Below are positions 35,525 through 43,587 of a DNA stretch of 64,000 nt, one piece after another. Source of the DNA: Nonlabens tegetincola (GTDB lineage: Bacteria; Bacteroidota; Bacteroidia; Flavobacteriales; Flavobacteriaceae). The stretch spans positions 124,001-188,000 of the forward strand of contig NZ_MQVV01000017.1 of NCBI RefSeq assembly GCF_002954355.1. Reading direction: 5' to 3'. The notes under the pieces were generated by a model, which saw only the letters and a list, made by a program, of their open reading frames with translations, had not been told where the DNA came from and ran no database searches. Numbering within the stretch: the first letter of the stretch is position 1; each line of letters starts with the position of its first letter. The position numbers were made by a program, and so were the translations under genes.

Positions 35525-36226
35525 ATGAATCATCATAAAGAAAGTCGTTGTGAGAATTGTGTAATAAGACAGCTTAACTCTCTCAAGGCTTTATCAAAGG
35601 AACAGCTCAAAGAAATAAGTGACAGTAAAGTAACTAAATCTATTAAAAAAGGTGAAGTCATATTTGCTGAAGGTGAGCGACTACACGGCGTTTTCTGTGT
35701 AAGAAATGGTGTTTCTAAATTGTCCAAGACTAGTGAGAACGGTAAGGACCAAATTGTAAAAATTGCTACTAAGGGTGAAGTATTAGGACAGCGATCGGTT
35801 ATTACCGAGGAATCGGCCAATTTAAGTGCTGTTGCATTAAATGACATGGAAATGTGCTACATTCCAAAAACACATTTAATCAATAATATAAATCGCAACC
35901 CAAAGTTTACAAAAGCTGTTCTTATTCAAATGGCCGATGATTTGAAGTTTGCTGATGATGTAATTGTAAATATGGCGCAAAAATCGGTGAAGCAGCGCAT
36001 TGCAGAAACATTAATGTACTTAGAGAAAAATTTTGGAATTGATCAAGAAGGCTATATTTCTATGACTCTAACCAGAGAAGATATAGCTAACGTAGTTGGT
36101 ACTGCCAAAGAAGCCTGTATACGTACCTTGACTAGTTTTAAAAAGGAGGAATGGATTATTACCGATGGTAAGCGTATTAAAATTACCGATAAAAACGCTC
36201 TCTTAAAATTGAGTAAAGGATTTTAA
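35525..36226 (+). CDS. Crp/Fnr-family transcriptional regulator
   Basis: A 233-aa regulator. An N-terminal Cys pair (ESRCENC) precedes a cyclic-nucleotide-binding-like beta-roll (KGEVIFAEGERLHGVFCVRNG, residues ~40-60). A long dimerisation helix and a C-terminal winged helix-turn-helix (LTREDIANVVGTAKEACIRTL, ~185-205) follow. The recognition helix KEACIR keeps the Glu and Arg used by CRP to read GTGA half-sites. This makes it the best candidate to bind the GTGAC-N4-GTCAC sites nearby. The Cys pair could hold an Fe-S cluster, but the full Fnr cysteine set is not clear. ATG 35525 is preferred to an upstream TTG. Confidence 0.9.
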   Translation: MNHHKESRCENCVIRQLNSLKALSKEQLKEISDSKVTKSIKKGEVIFAEGERLHGVFCVRNGVSKLSKTSENGKDQIVKIATKGEVLGQRSVITEESANLSAVALNDMEMCYIPKTHLINNINRNPKFTKAVLIQMADDLKFADDVIVNMAQKSVKQRIAETLMYLEKNFGIDQEGYISMTLTREDIANVVGTAKEACIRTLTSFKKEEWIITDGKRIKITDKNALLKLSKGF

Positions 36227-36816
36227 TTGTAACACCACTCATCTATTTTTGACCAAACGTGATTAGGGTCAACCTTGTAAATTTCGCTTTTTTGTATCCT
36301 ACTCTTTAAGGAAGTAATGAATATAAATTCCTTTGGTCGGATAGTAATTCCACCCCAATGGCTTGGACGCTCAATATCTTTATTTGCATTCATTTGAGTA
36401 ACCTTATTAAGATTATCAAATAAACATTTTCTTGAGTAGATGATAGCACTTTGGTTACTAGCCAATGCACTTAATTGACTTTCTCTAGGTCTTCTGAAAA
36501 AATAATTGTCAGAAATTTCACTTTCTGTTTGAGAAGCTAGACCTTTTACAATAATCCTCCTAGAGATATTAGGCCAATTGAACTCCAAGCTGCAATTAGG
36601 ATTAGATATTAAATCCATAGCCTTGTTACTGTTGTAATTAGTAAAAAAAGTAAGACCTTTCCAATTGTATTCTTTTAGAAGCACTACTCGATTACTGATT
36701 TCAAGGTCGTTACTTATCGTTGTTAATCTCATGGCATTACACTCGGGAACATGTGGATGATCCCGAGCGGTAACTAGCCATTCATGAAATAATTGTAAAG
36801 GGTTACAATCGTCCAC
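36223..36816 (-). CDS. pyridoxamine 5'-phosphate oxidase-like flavoprotein
   Basis: A 197-aa protein of the PNPOx-like split-barrel family. It follows PdxH closely: NRVVLLKEYNWKGLTFFTNYNSNKA (FMN-binding region, residues ~42-66), LEFNWPNISRRIIVKG, and YFFRRPRESQLSALASNQS near 105-123. It is shorter than PdxH, and the C-terminal substrate motif (usually RLHDR) is replaced by SLKSRIQKSEIY. It may therefore not make pyridoxal phosphate. It follows the usp gene after two bases and probably shares its Crp/Fnr-type promoter. It overlaps the regulator gene by four bases. Confidence 0.8.
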   Translation of the reverse strand: MDDCNPLQLFHEWLVTARDHPHVPECNAMRLTTISNDLEISNRVVLLKEYNWKGLTFFTNYNSNKAMDLISNPNCSLEFNWPNISRRIIVKGLASQTESEISDNYFFRRPRESQLSALASNQSAIIYSRKCLFDNLNKVTQMNANKDIERPSHWGGITIRPKEFIFITSLKSRIQKSEIYKVDPNHVWSKIDEWCYN

Positions 36817-36818
36817 TT

Positions 36819-37658
36819 TTACAATTTCAATGTTAGTACAGGTAAAATTGAATGGTTTGCTATATCTTCACTTACACTGCCTTTAAGTAATCGAGAAACA
36901 CCTGTTCTTCCATGTGTAGGTATAGCGATAACATCTACTTGTGAAAGCTGTGCGTAAGACATGATGCCTTCTTCAATACTGTAATCTGCTATTCGATTCA
37001 CTTTTTTGATAGCACTCAGTGGTTCAGGATGATTAAGCTTTGTAAAGAAATTGAGTAAAATTTCATCCATTTCATTAGTACTCTTAAAGTTTGAACCAGG
37101 TAAATTGACGTATACTAATTCCACTCTTGATTCAAACATTTCAGCTATTTCTAGAACTTTTTTGTAGGCAGGAATCACTTCTTCATCAAAGTTACTAGCC
37201 AGTACTATTTTTTCTGGATTAAAATTAAGGTCGTTTTCCTTGACCACTAGAACAGGAACCTGAGAGCTGCGTACCACTTTTTCGGTATTACTACCAGATA
37301 TCACCTCTTTGAAGCCATTTGCGCCATGCGTACCCATTACTATTAAGCTGGCATCTACATCGCTTGCAAACTCACCTATACTTTCAAAGTTCAATTCTTT
37401 TTGTAAAACTGGCTCTACAACTAATCCTTCTAAATACTCCTTATCAGTAAATTCACTAAATTGTTTCTCGGCTAGTTTTAGTTGAAAAATGTTTTGTTGA
37501 ACAGCTTGTGCTTGGTTTTGATTAATGACTAGTTCTTCAATACCAGCCATGTGACATAACAGTAATTTTGCATTTATTTTATGTGCAACTCGTGCTGCTA
37601 CTTGTAATGCTTTTTCTGATTCTTTTGAAAAATCTACCGGAATTAAAATGGATTTCAT
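36819..37658 (-). CDS. universal stress protein, tandem UspA domains
   Basis: A 279-aa cytosolic protein with two UspA domains. The first is residues 1-140 (start MKSILIPVDFSKESEKAL; nucleotide motif VMGTHGANGFKEVISGSNTEKVV). The second is ~148-279, with a clear end motif IPTHGRTGVSRLLKGSVSEDI. G-x-x-G-x9-G-S/T patterns in both suggest ATP binding. The divergent control region upstream has a Crp/Fnr-type operator and a good -7 box, so low-oxygen induction is plausible. Confidence 0.92.
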   Translation of the reverse strand: MKSILIPVDFSKESEKALQVAARVAHKINAKLLLCHMAGIEELVINQNQAQAVQQNIFQLKLAEKQFSEFTDKEYLEGLVVEPVLQKELNFESIGEFASDVDASLIVMGTHGANGFKEVISGSNTEKVVRSSQVPVLVVKENDLNFNPEKIVLASNFDEEVIPAYKKVLEIAEMFESRVELVYVNLPGSNFKSTNEMDEILLNFFTKLNHPEPLSAIKKVNRIADYSIEEGIMSYAQLSQVDVIAIPTHGRTGVSRLLKGSVSEDIANHSILPVLTLKL

Positions 37659-37684
37659 GCTCTACCTGTTTTAAAATTATAGAA

Positions 37685-37758
37685 CAAAATTATTCTTGAT
37701 ATAATTTTCTCAAGGTGACAATTATCATCTTTTTCCCAATATTCTAGAATTAATTTTA
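37685..37758. promoter_or_regulatory. divergent promoter region with central Crp/Fnr-type operator
   Basis: An imperfect operator, GTGAC-AATT-ATCAT (37715-37728), is flanked symmetrically. TAATTTTG on the minus strand (37692 down to 37685) serves usp, and TAATTTTA on the plus strand (37751-37758) serves the HMA gene. Each box begins exactly 22 bases from the operator edge. This matches the spacing at the cco and ccoI sites within one base. Confidence 0.68.
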
Positions 37759-37776
37759 CACAGTAAATTATCCTTT

Positions 37777-38049
37777 ATGGAAACAAGTTTATTGTTACAA
37801 AACCTGAAATGTAGCGGTTGTAAAAATGCTATACTTAAACGTATATCAAAATTGGATGGAATAAAAAACATTCAATTAGATGTCCCATCTAGTAAGCTTT
37901 CATTTGAATACACCAGTCATAATGCATTGGAAGGATTACGCAGTAATCTAGCTGATATGGGTTATCCAATCAGTGGTGAATCTAATACCATTGTTGAGAA
38001 AACAAAATCCTACATTCAATGTGCCGTGGGCAGGTTATCCAAAGAGTAA
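37777..38049 (+). CDS. HMA-domain metal-binding protein (copper chaperone-like)
   Basis: A 90-aa protein with a ferredoxin-like HMA fold over residues 1-65. The metal-binding loop is LKCSGCKNAI (C-x-x-C), followed by KRISKLDGIKNIQLDVPSSKLSFEY. A C-terminal extension of about 25 residues has one more Cys. Such proteins carry Cu(I) to ATPases or sensors. Its location beside the cbb3/CcoI island and behind the shared operator suggests copper delivery for oxidase assembly. The metal is inferred. Confidence 0.85.
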   Translation: METSLLLQNLKCSGCKNAILKRISKLDGIKNIQLDVPSSKLSFEYTSHNALEGLRSNLADMGYPISGESNTIVEKTKSYIQCAVGRLSKE

Positions 38050-38077
38050 GATAATTACAGGTTAATTTTTAGGGTTT

Positions 38078-38115
38078 AAAAGCCGGTTGTAAACGTGATC
38101 TAGCAACCGGCTTTT
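38078..38115. terminator. bidirectional terminator
   Basis: AAAAGCCGGTTG (38078-38089) pairs perfectly with CAACCGGCTTTT (38104-38115). It serves the HMA gene and the convergent hemJ gene. Confidence 0.85.
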
Positions 38116-38116
38116 A

Positions 38117-38686
38117 TTACGCTTTTCTATATCGTTTGTAGATTTTAAAAAGAATCATAAGAATCACTGCAAGTGCAAATAATCCTATTACTCCATAAAT
38201 CCAATTGAGTGCACTTTTTAAAATAACTAGAAATACTACTGCAAATAAAACAAGAGTAGCACCTTCATTATATAACCTCATACCGTTTGAAGTCCACTTA
38301 ACCACATTCTTATCTAACTCTTTAAGTATACTATTTGTCTTAATATGATAAATAATCAATGCAAGTACAAAGGCAAGTTTAACATGCATCCACCCTTGTT
38401 CTAGATAGTAAGGTCTTATCAACAATAGCAAAATTGCAAAAGTTGTAGCAAGAATAGCACTAGGCCATCCTATTATAAACCAAAGTCTTCTGGACATAAT
38501 TTTTAATTGATCTAAAAGGATCGTTTTATTGGGCTCTGGTTTATCATGAGCTTCAATTTGATAAACAAATAGTCTAGGAATATAAAATAAAGCCGCAAAC
38601 CACGTCACAACAAAAATCAAGTGCAACGACTTAATATATCCATAGAAATTTTCAAAATAATCTGGTAAAACAGGCTCTAATTCCAT
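38117..38686 (-). CDS. hemJ: protoporphyrinogen IX oxidase HemJ family
   Basis: A 189-aa membrane protein with about four or five helices. The N-terminal YIKSLHLIFVVTWFAALFYIPRLFVY is the HemJ (UPF0093) signature with the conserved histidine. A conserved Arg/Lys-rich loop and WMHVKLAFVLALIIYH near residue 100 complete the family pattern. HemJ oxidises protoporphyrinogen IX in haem synthesis. Its place next to the haem-rich cbb3 island fits. It ends at the shared terminator. Confidence 0.88.
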   Translation of the reverse strand: MELEPVLPDYFENFYGYIKSLHLIFVVTWFAALFYIPRLFVYQIEAHDKPEPNKTILLDQLKIMSRRLWFIIGWPSAILATTFAILLLLIRPYYLEQGWMHVKLAFVLALIIYHIKTNSILKELDKNVVKWTSNGMRLYNEGATLVLFAVVFLVILKSALNWIYGVIGLFALAVILMILFKIYKRYRKA

Positions 38687-38735
38687 AGTAGGACAAAGGT
38701 AATATGAAAACAGTTACCGATCATTTCAAATAGCT

Positions 38736-39703
38736 CTATGAGTACTTTTTGAGCGTCTCTATTTGCTTTTCAATAGCCGTTTTAAATTCAGATTTCATTC
38801 TATCTATAAGTTCACCAGCTGGTATAGAATCCTTAATAGTTGCAGATCCTTGTCCTGCACTCCAAATAGTTTTCCAGGCTTTTGCCTCAGTATCCATTTC
38901 TTTTCCAAAATCAATTTTGGCAGTTGCCTTAAGTTGTTCTTCAGTAATACCTGCAGCTTGTAAACTAGCCCTAAAAAATTAGCATGCACACCTGATATAG
39001 CAGCCGTGTAAACGATATCACTAGCGCCAGATTGAATAATCATCTCCCTATACTCATCAGTAGCTTTAGACTCATGGGTATTAATGAATCTTGTTCCCAT
39101 ATAAGCAAGATCGGCTCCCATTTGCATGGCACTTGCTACATCTTGTCCTGAACTCATAGCTCCAGATAATAAAATAGCTCCGTCATAGAACTCCTTTACT
39201 TCTCTCACAAACGGCATAGGGTTAAGAGTTCCCGCATGACCACCAGCACCAGCACATACTAGGATTAAACCATCAACACCAGCTTGAGCCGCTTTTTGCG
39301 CATGACGTTTTTTAATAACATCATGAAATACTAATCCACCATAACTGTGCACAGCATTTACAACCTCACTCACTGCACCTAGAGATGTAATAATTAATGG
39401 TACTTGATGTTTAACACACAATCTTAAATCGGCCTCTAATCTAGGATTGCTACCGTGAACTATAAGATTTACCCCAAACGGCGCTGCCTTTTTACCGGTT
39501 TCTTCTTCCCACTGCTTCAGGCTAGATTTAATCTCAATCAACCATTCTTCAAAACCTTCACTACTACGCTGGTTAAGAGCAGGAAAAGTACCTACTATTC
39601 CATTTTTACAACATTCTATAACCAGTTGTGGACCAGAAATTAAAAACATCGGCGCTGCCACCACTGGCAATTCTAATTGATCAATTAAGGATTGTGCTTT
39701 CAT
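38736..39703 (-). pseudogene. nitronate monooxygenase-like FMN enzyme, interrupted by a frameshift
   Basis: TIM-barrel FMN oxidoreductase of the 2-nitropropane dioxygenase/NMO family. VVAAPMFLISGPQLV at the start, VCAGAGGHAG near residue 150 and ILLSGAMSSGQDVASAMQMGADLAYMGTRF (FMN phosphate site, ~175-205) are intact. After SGVHANFL the direct frame turns into unrelated sequence and ends at 38804. One base more in the T6 tract (38973-38978 as A6 on the plus strand) restores RASLQAAGITEEQLKA..., through to a stop at 38736, giving 322 aa. It is an error or a recent lesion. Confidence 0.88.
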
Positions 39704-39829
39704 GAATAGATTTGTTTTGGGTAAAGATAAGTATTATGCATGCATAAAGAAAAGAACCTGTATCAACTTTGTGCTACAATAATAAACTGTGTTTAAGGTT
39801 TTACTAACACATTAAATACAAGTGTAGTT

Positions 39830-39837
39830 TACATTTG
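39830..39837 (+). promoter_or_regulatory. -7 box of the TonB receptor gene
   Basis: TACATTTG matches TAnnTTTG and lies 19 bases before the TTG start at 39857. No clear -33 TTG. A weaker TATCTTTA box on the minus strand (39729 down to 39722) could serve the NMO-like gene. Confidence 0.5.
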
Positions 39838-39856
39838 TTTTTGAAAAATATAGGTT

Positions 39857-42214
39857 TTGAAAAAAAATATCCTCCTAGTTTTTTTTGTTCTCGCTTTCGC
39901 GAAAGCGTACTCACAAAAAGCTACTCTTTCTGGCACTGTTACCGAGGCAGCCACAAGTGAAACATTGCTCAATGTTAATGTGATTATTAAGGAATTAAAA
40001 ACAGGAACAATCACAAATGAATATGGCTACTACTCTATTAATCTTCCTGTAGGGTCATACACCGTACAGTTTACCAGTTTAGGATTTACTAGTCAAGAAA
40101 AAATTATTTCCTTAAATAAGGACACTGTCCTTGACATAGCTCTAGATGAAGCCAATGAAGAATTAGAAACTATTGTAATTAAAGCTGATGTAGAAAAATT
40201 AAATACAAGATCACCTCAAATGAGCGTGAACGCTCTAAATATAGATACCGTAAAAAAAATACCAGTCGTTCTGGGAGAGACCGACCTTATAAAGGCACTT
40301 ACTTTGTTACCGGGCGTGAGTAATGCTGGTGAAGGAGCTGCTGGATTTAATGTACGTGGTGGCGCCGCAGATCAAAATTTGGTTTTACTGGATGAGGCTA
40401 CTTTATACGGTAGTGATCACCTTTTTGGGTTCTTTTCTGTATTTAATCCAGATGCGATTAAAGATTTAAAATTGTATAAAGGTGGAATTCCTGCTAGATA
40501 TGGTGGTCGTGTTTCTAGCGTGCTTGAAATATACCAACGTGATGGAAACAAAAAGGAAATAAGTGGTACAGGTGGAATTGGGTTAGTCGCTAGTAGGCTT
40601 TTATTAGAAGGACCAATAAAAAAAGACAAGTCGTCCTTTTTAATAGGTGGTCGTAGTAGTTATGCTCATTTATTTTTACCTCTTTTTGATATAGATAACA
40701 AGGCTTATTTCTATGATTTGAATGCTAAATTAAGTTTTAATTTAAACGATAAGAATAGATTATATTTTTCAAGCTATTTTGGAAGAGACGTGTTTAATGT
40801 CAATGATTTATTTGGAAACACCTTTGGAAACTCATTTGTAAATGCAAGGTGGAATCATATTTATAACAGTAAATTATTTGCCAATGCATCATTAATTTTT
40901 AGTGACTACAATTATGGCCTTGAATTAGATTTTGTCGAATTTCAATTCGATAGTGGTATTACAAATCTAAATGCTAAATACGACCTCACCCATTACCTCA
41001 ATGACAAGGTCAAATTACGTTATGGAGTGAACTCAATATATTATGAATTTGATCCTGGGAAAATTGTTCCTACAACACAGGAAAGTGGAGTTAATGAACG
41101 ACAACTTACTAAAAAATATGCTTGGGAAAATGGATTATATATAGATGGCGAATTCAAAATTAATGACCAATTGAATATTAATGCAGGAATGAGGTATAGT
41201 AGCTTTAATCGATTAGGTCAAGATCGTTTAAGCACGTATGATGGTGATCCTGTTGTTTACAATGAAAGCCAGGGAATTTATGAAGGTGCAGAACCTACAG
41301 GAGAGACAAGTAACAGCCGTGGTACAACAATTGAATTTTTTGATGCTTTTGAACCTCGTTTTTCGGTAGCTTACTCTCTTAATGATGATACGAGTATTAA
41401 AGCTAGTTATCAACGTATTGTTCAATACATTCACTTAATTTCAAACACCAATGCTCCTACTCCTTTTGATCTATATGCTCCTAGTGGAACTTATATAGAG
41501 CCTCAAGATGGTCATCAAGTTGCAATAGGATATTTTAAAAATTTCAATACTTATAGTTTAGAGATTGAAAGTTTTTATAAAACCGTGGACAATCGTCTAG
41601 ATTATATTGATGGCGCCGATTTAATTGCTAATGATGATGTGGAACAAATACTGCTCGCCGGAGAAGCTCGCGCTTATGGACTTGAATTACTTTTTCGTAA
41701 AAATGAAGGTGATTTGCAAGGTTGGATAGCATATACCTTGTCTCGCAGTGAGCAACGCACTCCAGGTCGCAATGAAATAGAACCTGGAATTAATAATGGA
41801 GAGTGGTACAGTGCTCCGTGGGATAAAACTCATGATATCACCATTACTGCAAATTACGACTGGAATAAAAAATGGGATTTTGGAGCAAACTTTACCTTTC
41901 AAACAGGTCAACCTGTAACATTTCCTAACGGTCAATATAACTTTGACAATTTATTTATTCCTACTTATGGCGAACGTAATAGCAATAGATTGTCAAACAT
42001 TCATAGGCTGGATTTGAGCGCAACTTACACACCAAAACCTGATCTAACAAAGGGATGGAGATCGAGTTGGGTTTTTAGTTTATACAACGTATACAATAGA
42101 AGAAATGCAGTGAGTATAAACTTTGGAGAAAATGAAGATACCGCTAGAAATGAAGCAACCAGACTATCGATTTTTGGTATCGTACCTGCGGTTACTTATA
42201 ATTTTAAATTTTAA
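39857..42214 (+). CDS. TonB-dependent receptor with N-terminal carboxypeptidase-regulatory-like domain
   Basis: A 785-aa outer-membrane receptor. A signal peptide (KKNILLVFFVLAFAKAYSQ) precedes a CarboxypepD_reg-like domain, residues ~22-100. The plug follows at ~115-225 (LPGVSNAGEGAAGFNVRGGAADQNLVLLDEA). A 22-stranded barrel ends FGIVPAVTYNFKF. The start is TTG, since no ATG lies upstream. The palindrome forms part of the signal peptide (AFAKA), right before the cleavage site. It is followed after three bases by the DUF4249 gene, a common pair in Bacteroidetes. The ligand is unknown. Confidence 0.93.
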   Translation: MKKNILLVFFVLAFAKAYSQKATLSGTVTEAATSETLLNVNVIIKELKTGTITNEYGYYSINLPVGSYTVQFTSLGFTSQEKIISLNKDTVLDIALDEANEELETIVIKADVEKLNTRSPQMSVNALNIDTVKKIPVVLGETDLIKALTLLPGVSNAGEGAAGFNVRGGAADQNLVLLDEATLYGSDHLFGFFSVFNPDAIKDLKLYKGGIPARYGGRVSSVLEIYQRDGNKKEISGTGGIGLVASRLLLEGPIKKDKSSFLIGGRSSYAHLFLPLFDIDNKAYFYDLNAKLSFNLNDKNRLYFSSYFGRDVFNVNDLFGNTFGNSFVNARWNHIYNSKLFANASLIFSDYNYGLELDFVEFQFDSGITNLNAKYDLTHYLNDKVKLRYGVNSIYYEFDPGKIVPTTQESGVNERQLTKKYAWENGLYIDGEFKINDQLNINAGMRYSSFNRLGQDRLSTYDGDPVVYNESQGIYEGAEPTGETSNSRGTTIEFFDAFEPRFSVAYSLNDDTSIKASYQRIVQYIHLISNTNAPTPFDLYAPSGTYIEPQDGHQVAIGYFKNFNTYSLEIESFYKTVDNRLDYIDGADLIANDDVEQILLAGEARAYGLELLFRKNEGDLQGWIAYTLSRSEQRTPGRNEIEPGINNGEWYSAPWDKTHDITITANYDWNKKWDFGANFTFQTGQPVTFPNGQYNFDNLFIPTYGERNSNRLSNIHRLDLSATYTPKPDLTKGWRSSWVFSLYNVYNRRNAVSINFGENEDTARNEATRLSIFGIVPAVTYNFKF
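39893..39906. repeat. GCTTTCGCGAAAGC palindrome, copy 7
   Basis: Perfect core inside the signal-peptide codons of the TonB receptor, read as AFAKA. Context CTCGCTTTCGCGAAAGCGTA. Confidence 0.97.
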
Positions 42215-42217
42215 ACC

Positions 42218-43015
42218 ATGAAGTATCTTTATATAATCATGTTTTTGTTCTTAGGCATTGTTTCCTGTGAAGACGTAGTAGAAGTCGATTTAGACACCGC
42301 AACGCCTAGATTAGTTATAGATGCAGCTCTAGAACTCAATGAAGATGGAAGTACCACTAGCACAGTATCACTTTCTAGAACTGCTGGCTTTTATGAAGAA
42401 AATAACCCTATAGTTACAAATGCCAGTGTAGTCATTAATGAAAGTAATGGAACAACACACAACTTCAGACACATAGGTGGTGGAGTTTATGAATCTAATA
42501 CTATCAACCTAATAGATAACGAGGTTTACACATTAATCGTTGAAGATGGTAGTGATATTTATACAGCATCACAAACTTTGGAACGCACAGTACCTATCGC
42601 AACGGTCGAGCAGCTCGTACTGGATAATTTAGATCCAGAAATTACACGCATTACAGTTCTTTATGATGATCCGGTAGGATTAGGAGATAATTATCTATTC
42701 ACGTATCAAGATCAATACAATGATGAGCTAGATGTGGGTGATGATGAATTTACCGATGGTAATAGAGCACCATCCATTTTCTTTATGGAGGATCTGCCAG
42801 TGGGCACTGTTATCACACTAGGGATTAAAGGTATTGACTCTGATTGTTATCGCTTTTATGAAACACTACTTCAACAAACTGAATCGGGTGGACCATTTGA
42901 TACTCAACCAGCAACAGTAAGAGGAAATATTGTTAATAGTGTAAATGAAGAAAATTTTCCTTTTGGTTATTTCAGAATATCTGAAGTGTTTTTCACGGAA
43001 TATACCGTTCAATAA
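42218..43015 (+). CDS. DUF4249 lipoprotein partner of the TonB receptor
   Basis: A 265-aa lipoprotein (signal FLFLGIVSC) with the typical DUF4249 opening EDVVEVDLDTATPRLVIDAAL. A beta-rich domain follows with ASVVINESNGTTHNF and VYTLIVEDGSDIYTASQTL, then a C-terminal FPFGYFRISEVF. DUF4249 proteins sit beside TonB receptors of this class and are presumed surface-exposed partners. It is probably co-transcribed with the receptor (three-base gap). The substrate is unknown. Confidence 0.88.
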   Translation: MKYLYIIMFLFLGIVSCEDVVEVDLDTATPRLVIDAALELNEDGSTTSTVSLSRTAGFYEENNPIVTNASVVINESNGTTHNFRHIGGGVYESNTINLIDNEVYTLIVEDGSDIYTASQTLERTVPIATVEQLVLDNLDPEITRITVLYDDPVGLGDNYLFTYQDQYNDELDVGDDEFTDGNRAPSIFFMEDLPVGTVITLGIKGIDSDCYRFYETLLQQTESGGPFDTQPATVRGNIVNSVNEENFPFGYFRISEVFFTEYTVQ

Positions 43016-43023
43016 GAAGATTA

Positions 43024-43527
43024 TTAAAATCTAAAAATCTTTTCATTTTCCGCCATGAAGTTCCAGTGGTATCTTGCATCGCCACCTGAAAAGTTTTCAA
43101 TTCTGTTTTTCTCTTTACCCTTGTGATCTAGCGCAAGAAGCGTAGGGTATCGACTATTGTTATACTTTTCAAATAATTTTTTGTTAGCTTTTTTCTCTTG
43201 TGGACTTACAATATCATCTCTAAAAGGTATATCTAGATAAACCAAAATATAATTCTGACTCTCATTAATAAAACGAGGTGTATTAAAAAATTTTTGTTCT
43301 AGATTTTTACAAGGCGTGCACCAGTCACTACCGCTGAAATAAACCAACATAGGTTTCCTTGATTTTCCCGCATGTTTTAATGCCTTATCAAAATCTGTGT
43401 ACCAATCTAAAGAATCTACCGTAATTTGGTTTTCAATTTCAACTTCGTATTGCGTATTATTCTCATCTTGAGCAATAAGGCCAAAAGTTGCGACTAGGAA
43501 TAGCAACAAAACAAAATACTTCATCAT
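43024..43527 (-). CDS. secreted thioredoxin-family protein
   Basis: A 167-aa protein with a cleavable signal peptide (KYFVLLLFLVATFGLIAQ) and a thioredoxin-like domain. The redox site is SDWCTPCKNLEQKFF (C-x-x-C) near residue 67, and RYPTLLALDHKG holds the cis-Pro loop. It resembles periplasmic thioredoxins that reduce or isomerise disulfides in exported proteins. It is convergent with the DUF4249 gene, nine bases apart. Confidence 0.88.
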   Translation of the reverse strand: MMKYFVLLLFLVATFGLIAQDENNTQYEVEIENQITVDSLDWYTDFDKALKHAGKSRKPMLVYFSGSDWCTPCKNLEQKFFNTPRFINESQNYILVYLDIPFRDDIVSPQEKKANKKLFEKYNNSRYPTLLALDHKGKEKNRIENFSGGDARYHWNFMAENEKIFRF

Positions 43528-43587
43528 AATTCAGTTATCAGTTCAAATGTAAACAATAACGACTAAAAGTCAATTATCTTGCCAAAC

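Noticed and set aside
38749-38982. Plus-strand frames of 66-77 codons at 38749-38982
   Set aside because: They are antisense to the C-terminal part of the frameshifted NMO-like gene, whose conserved reading explains the region.
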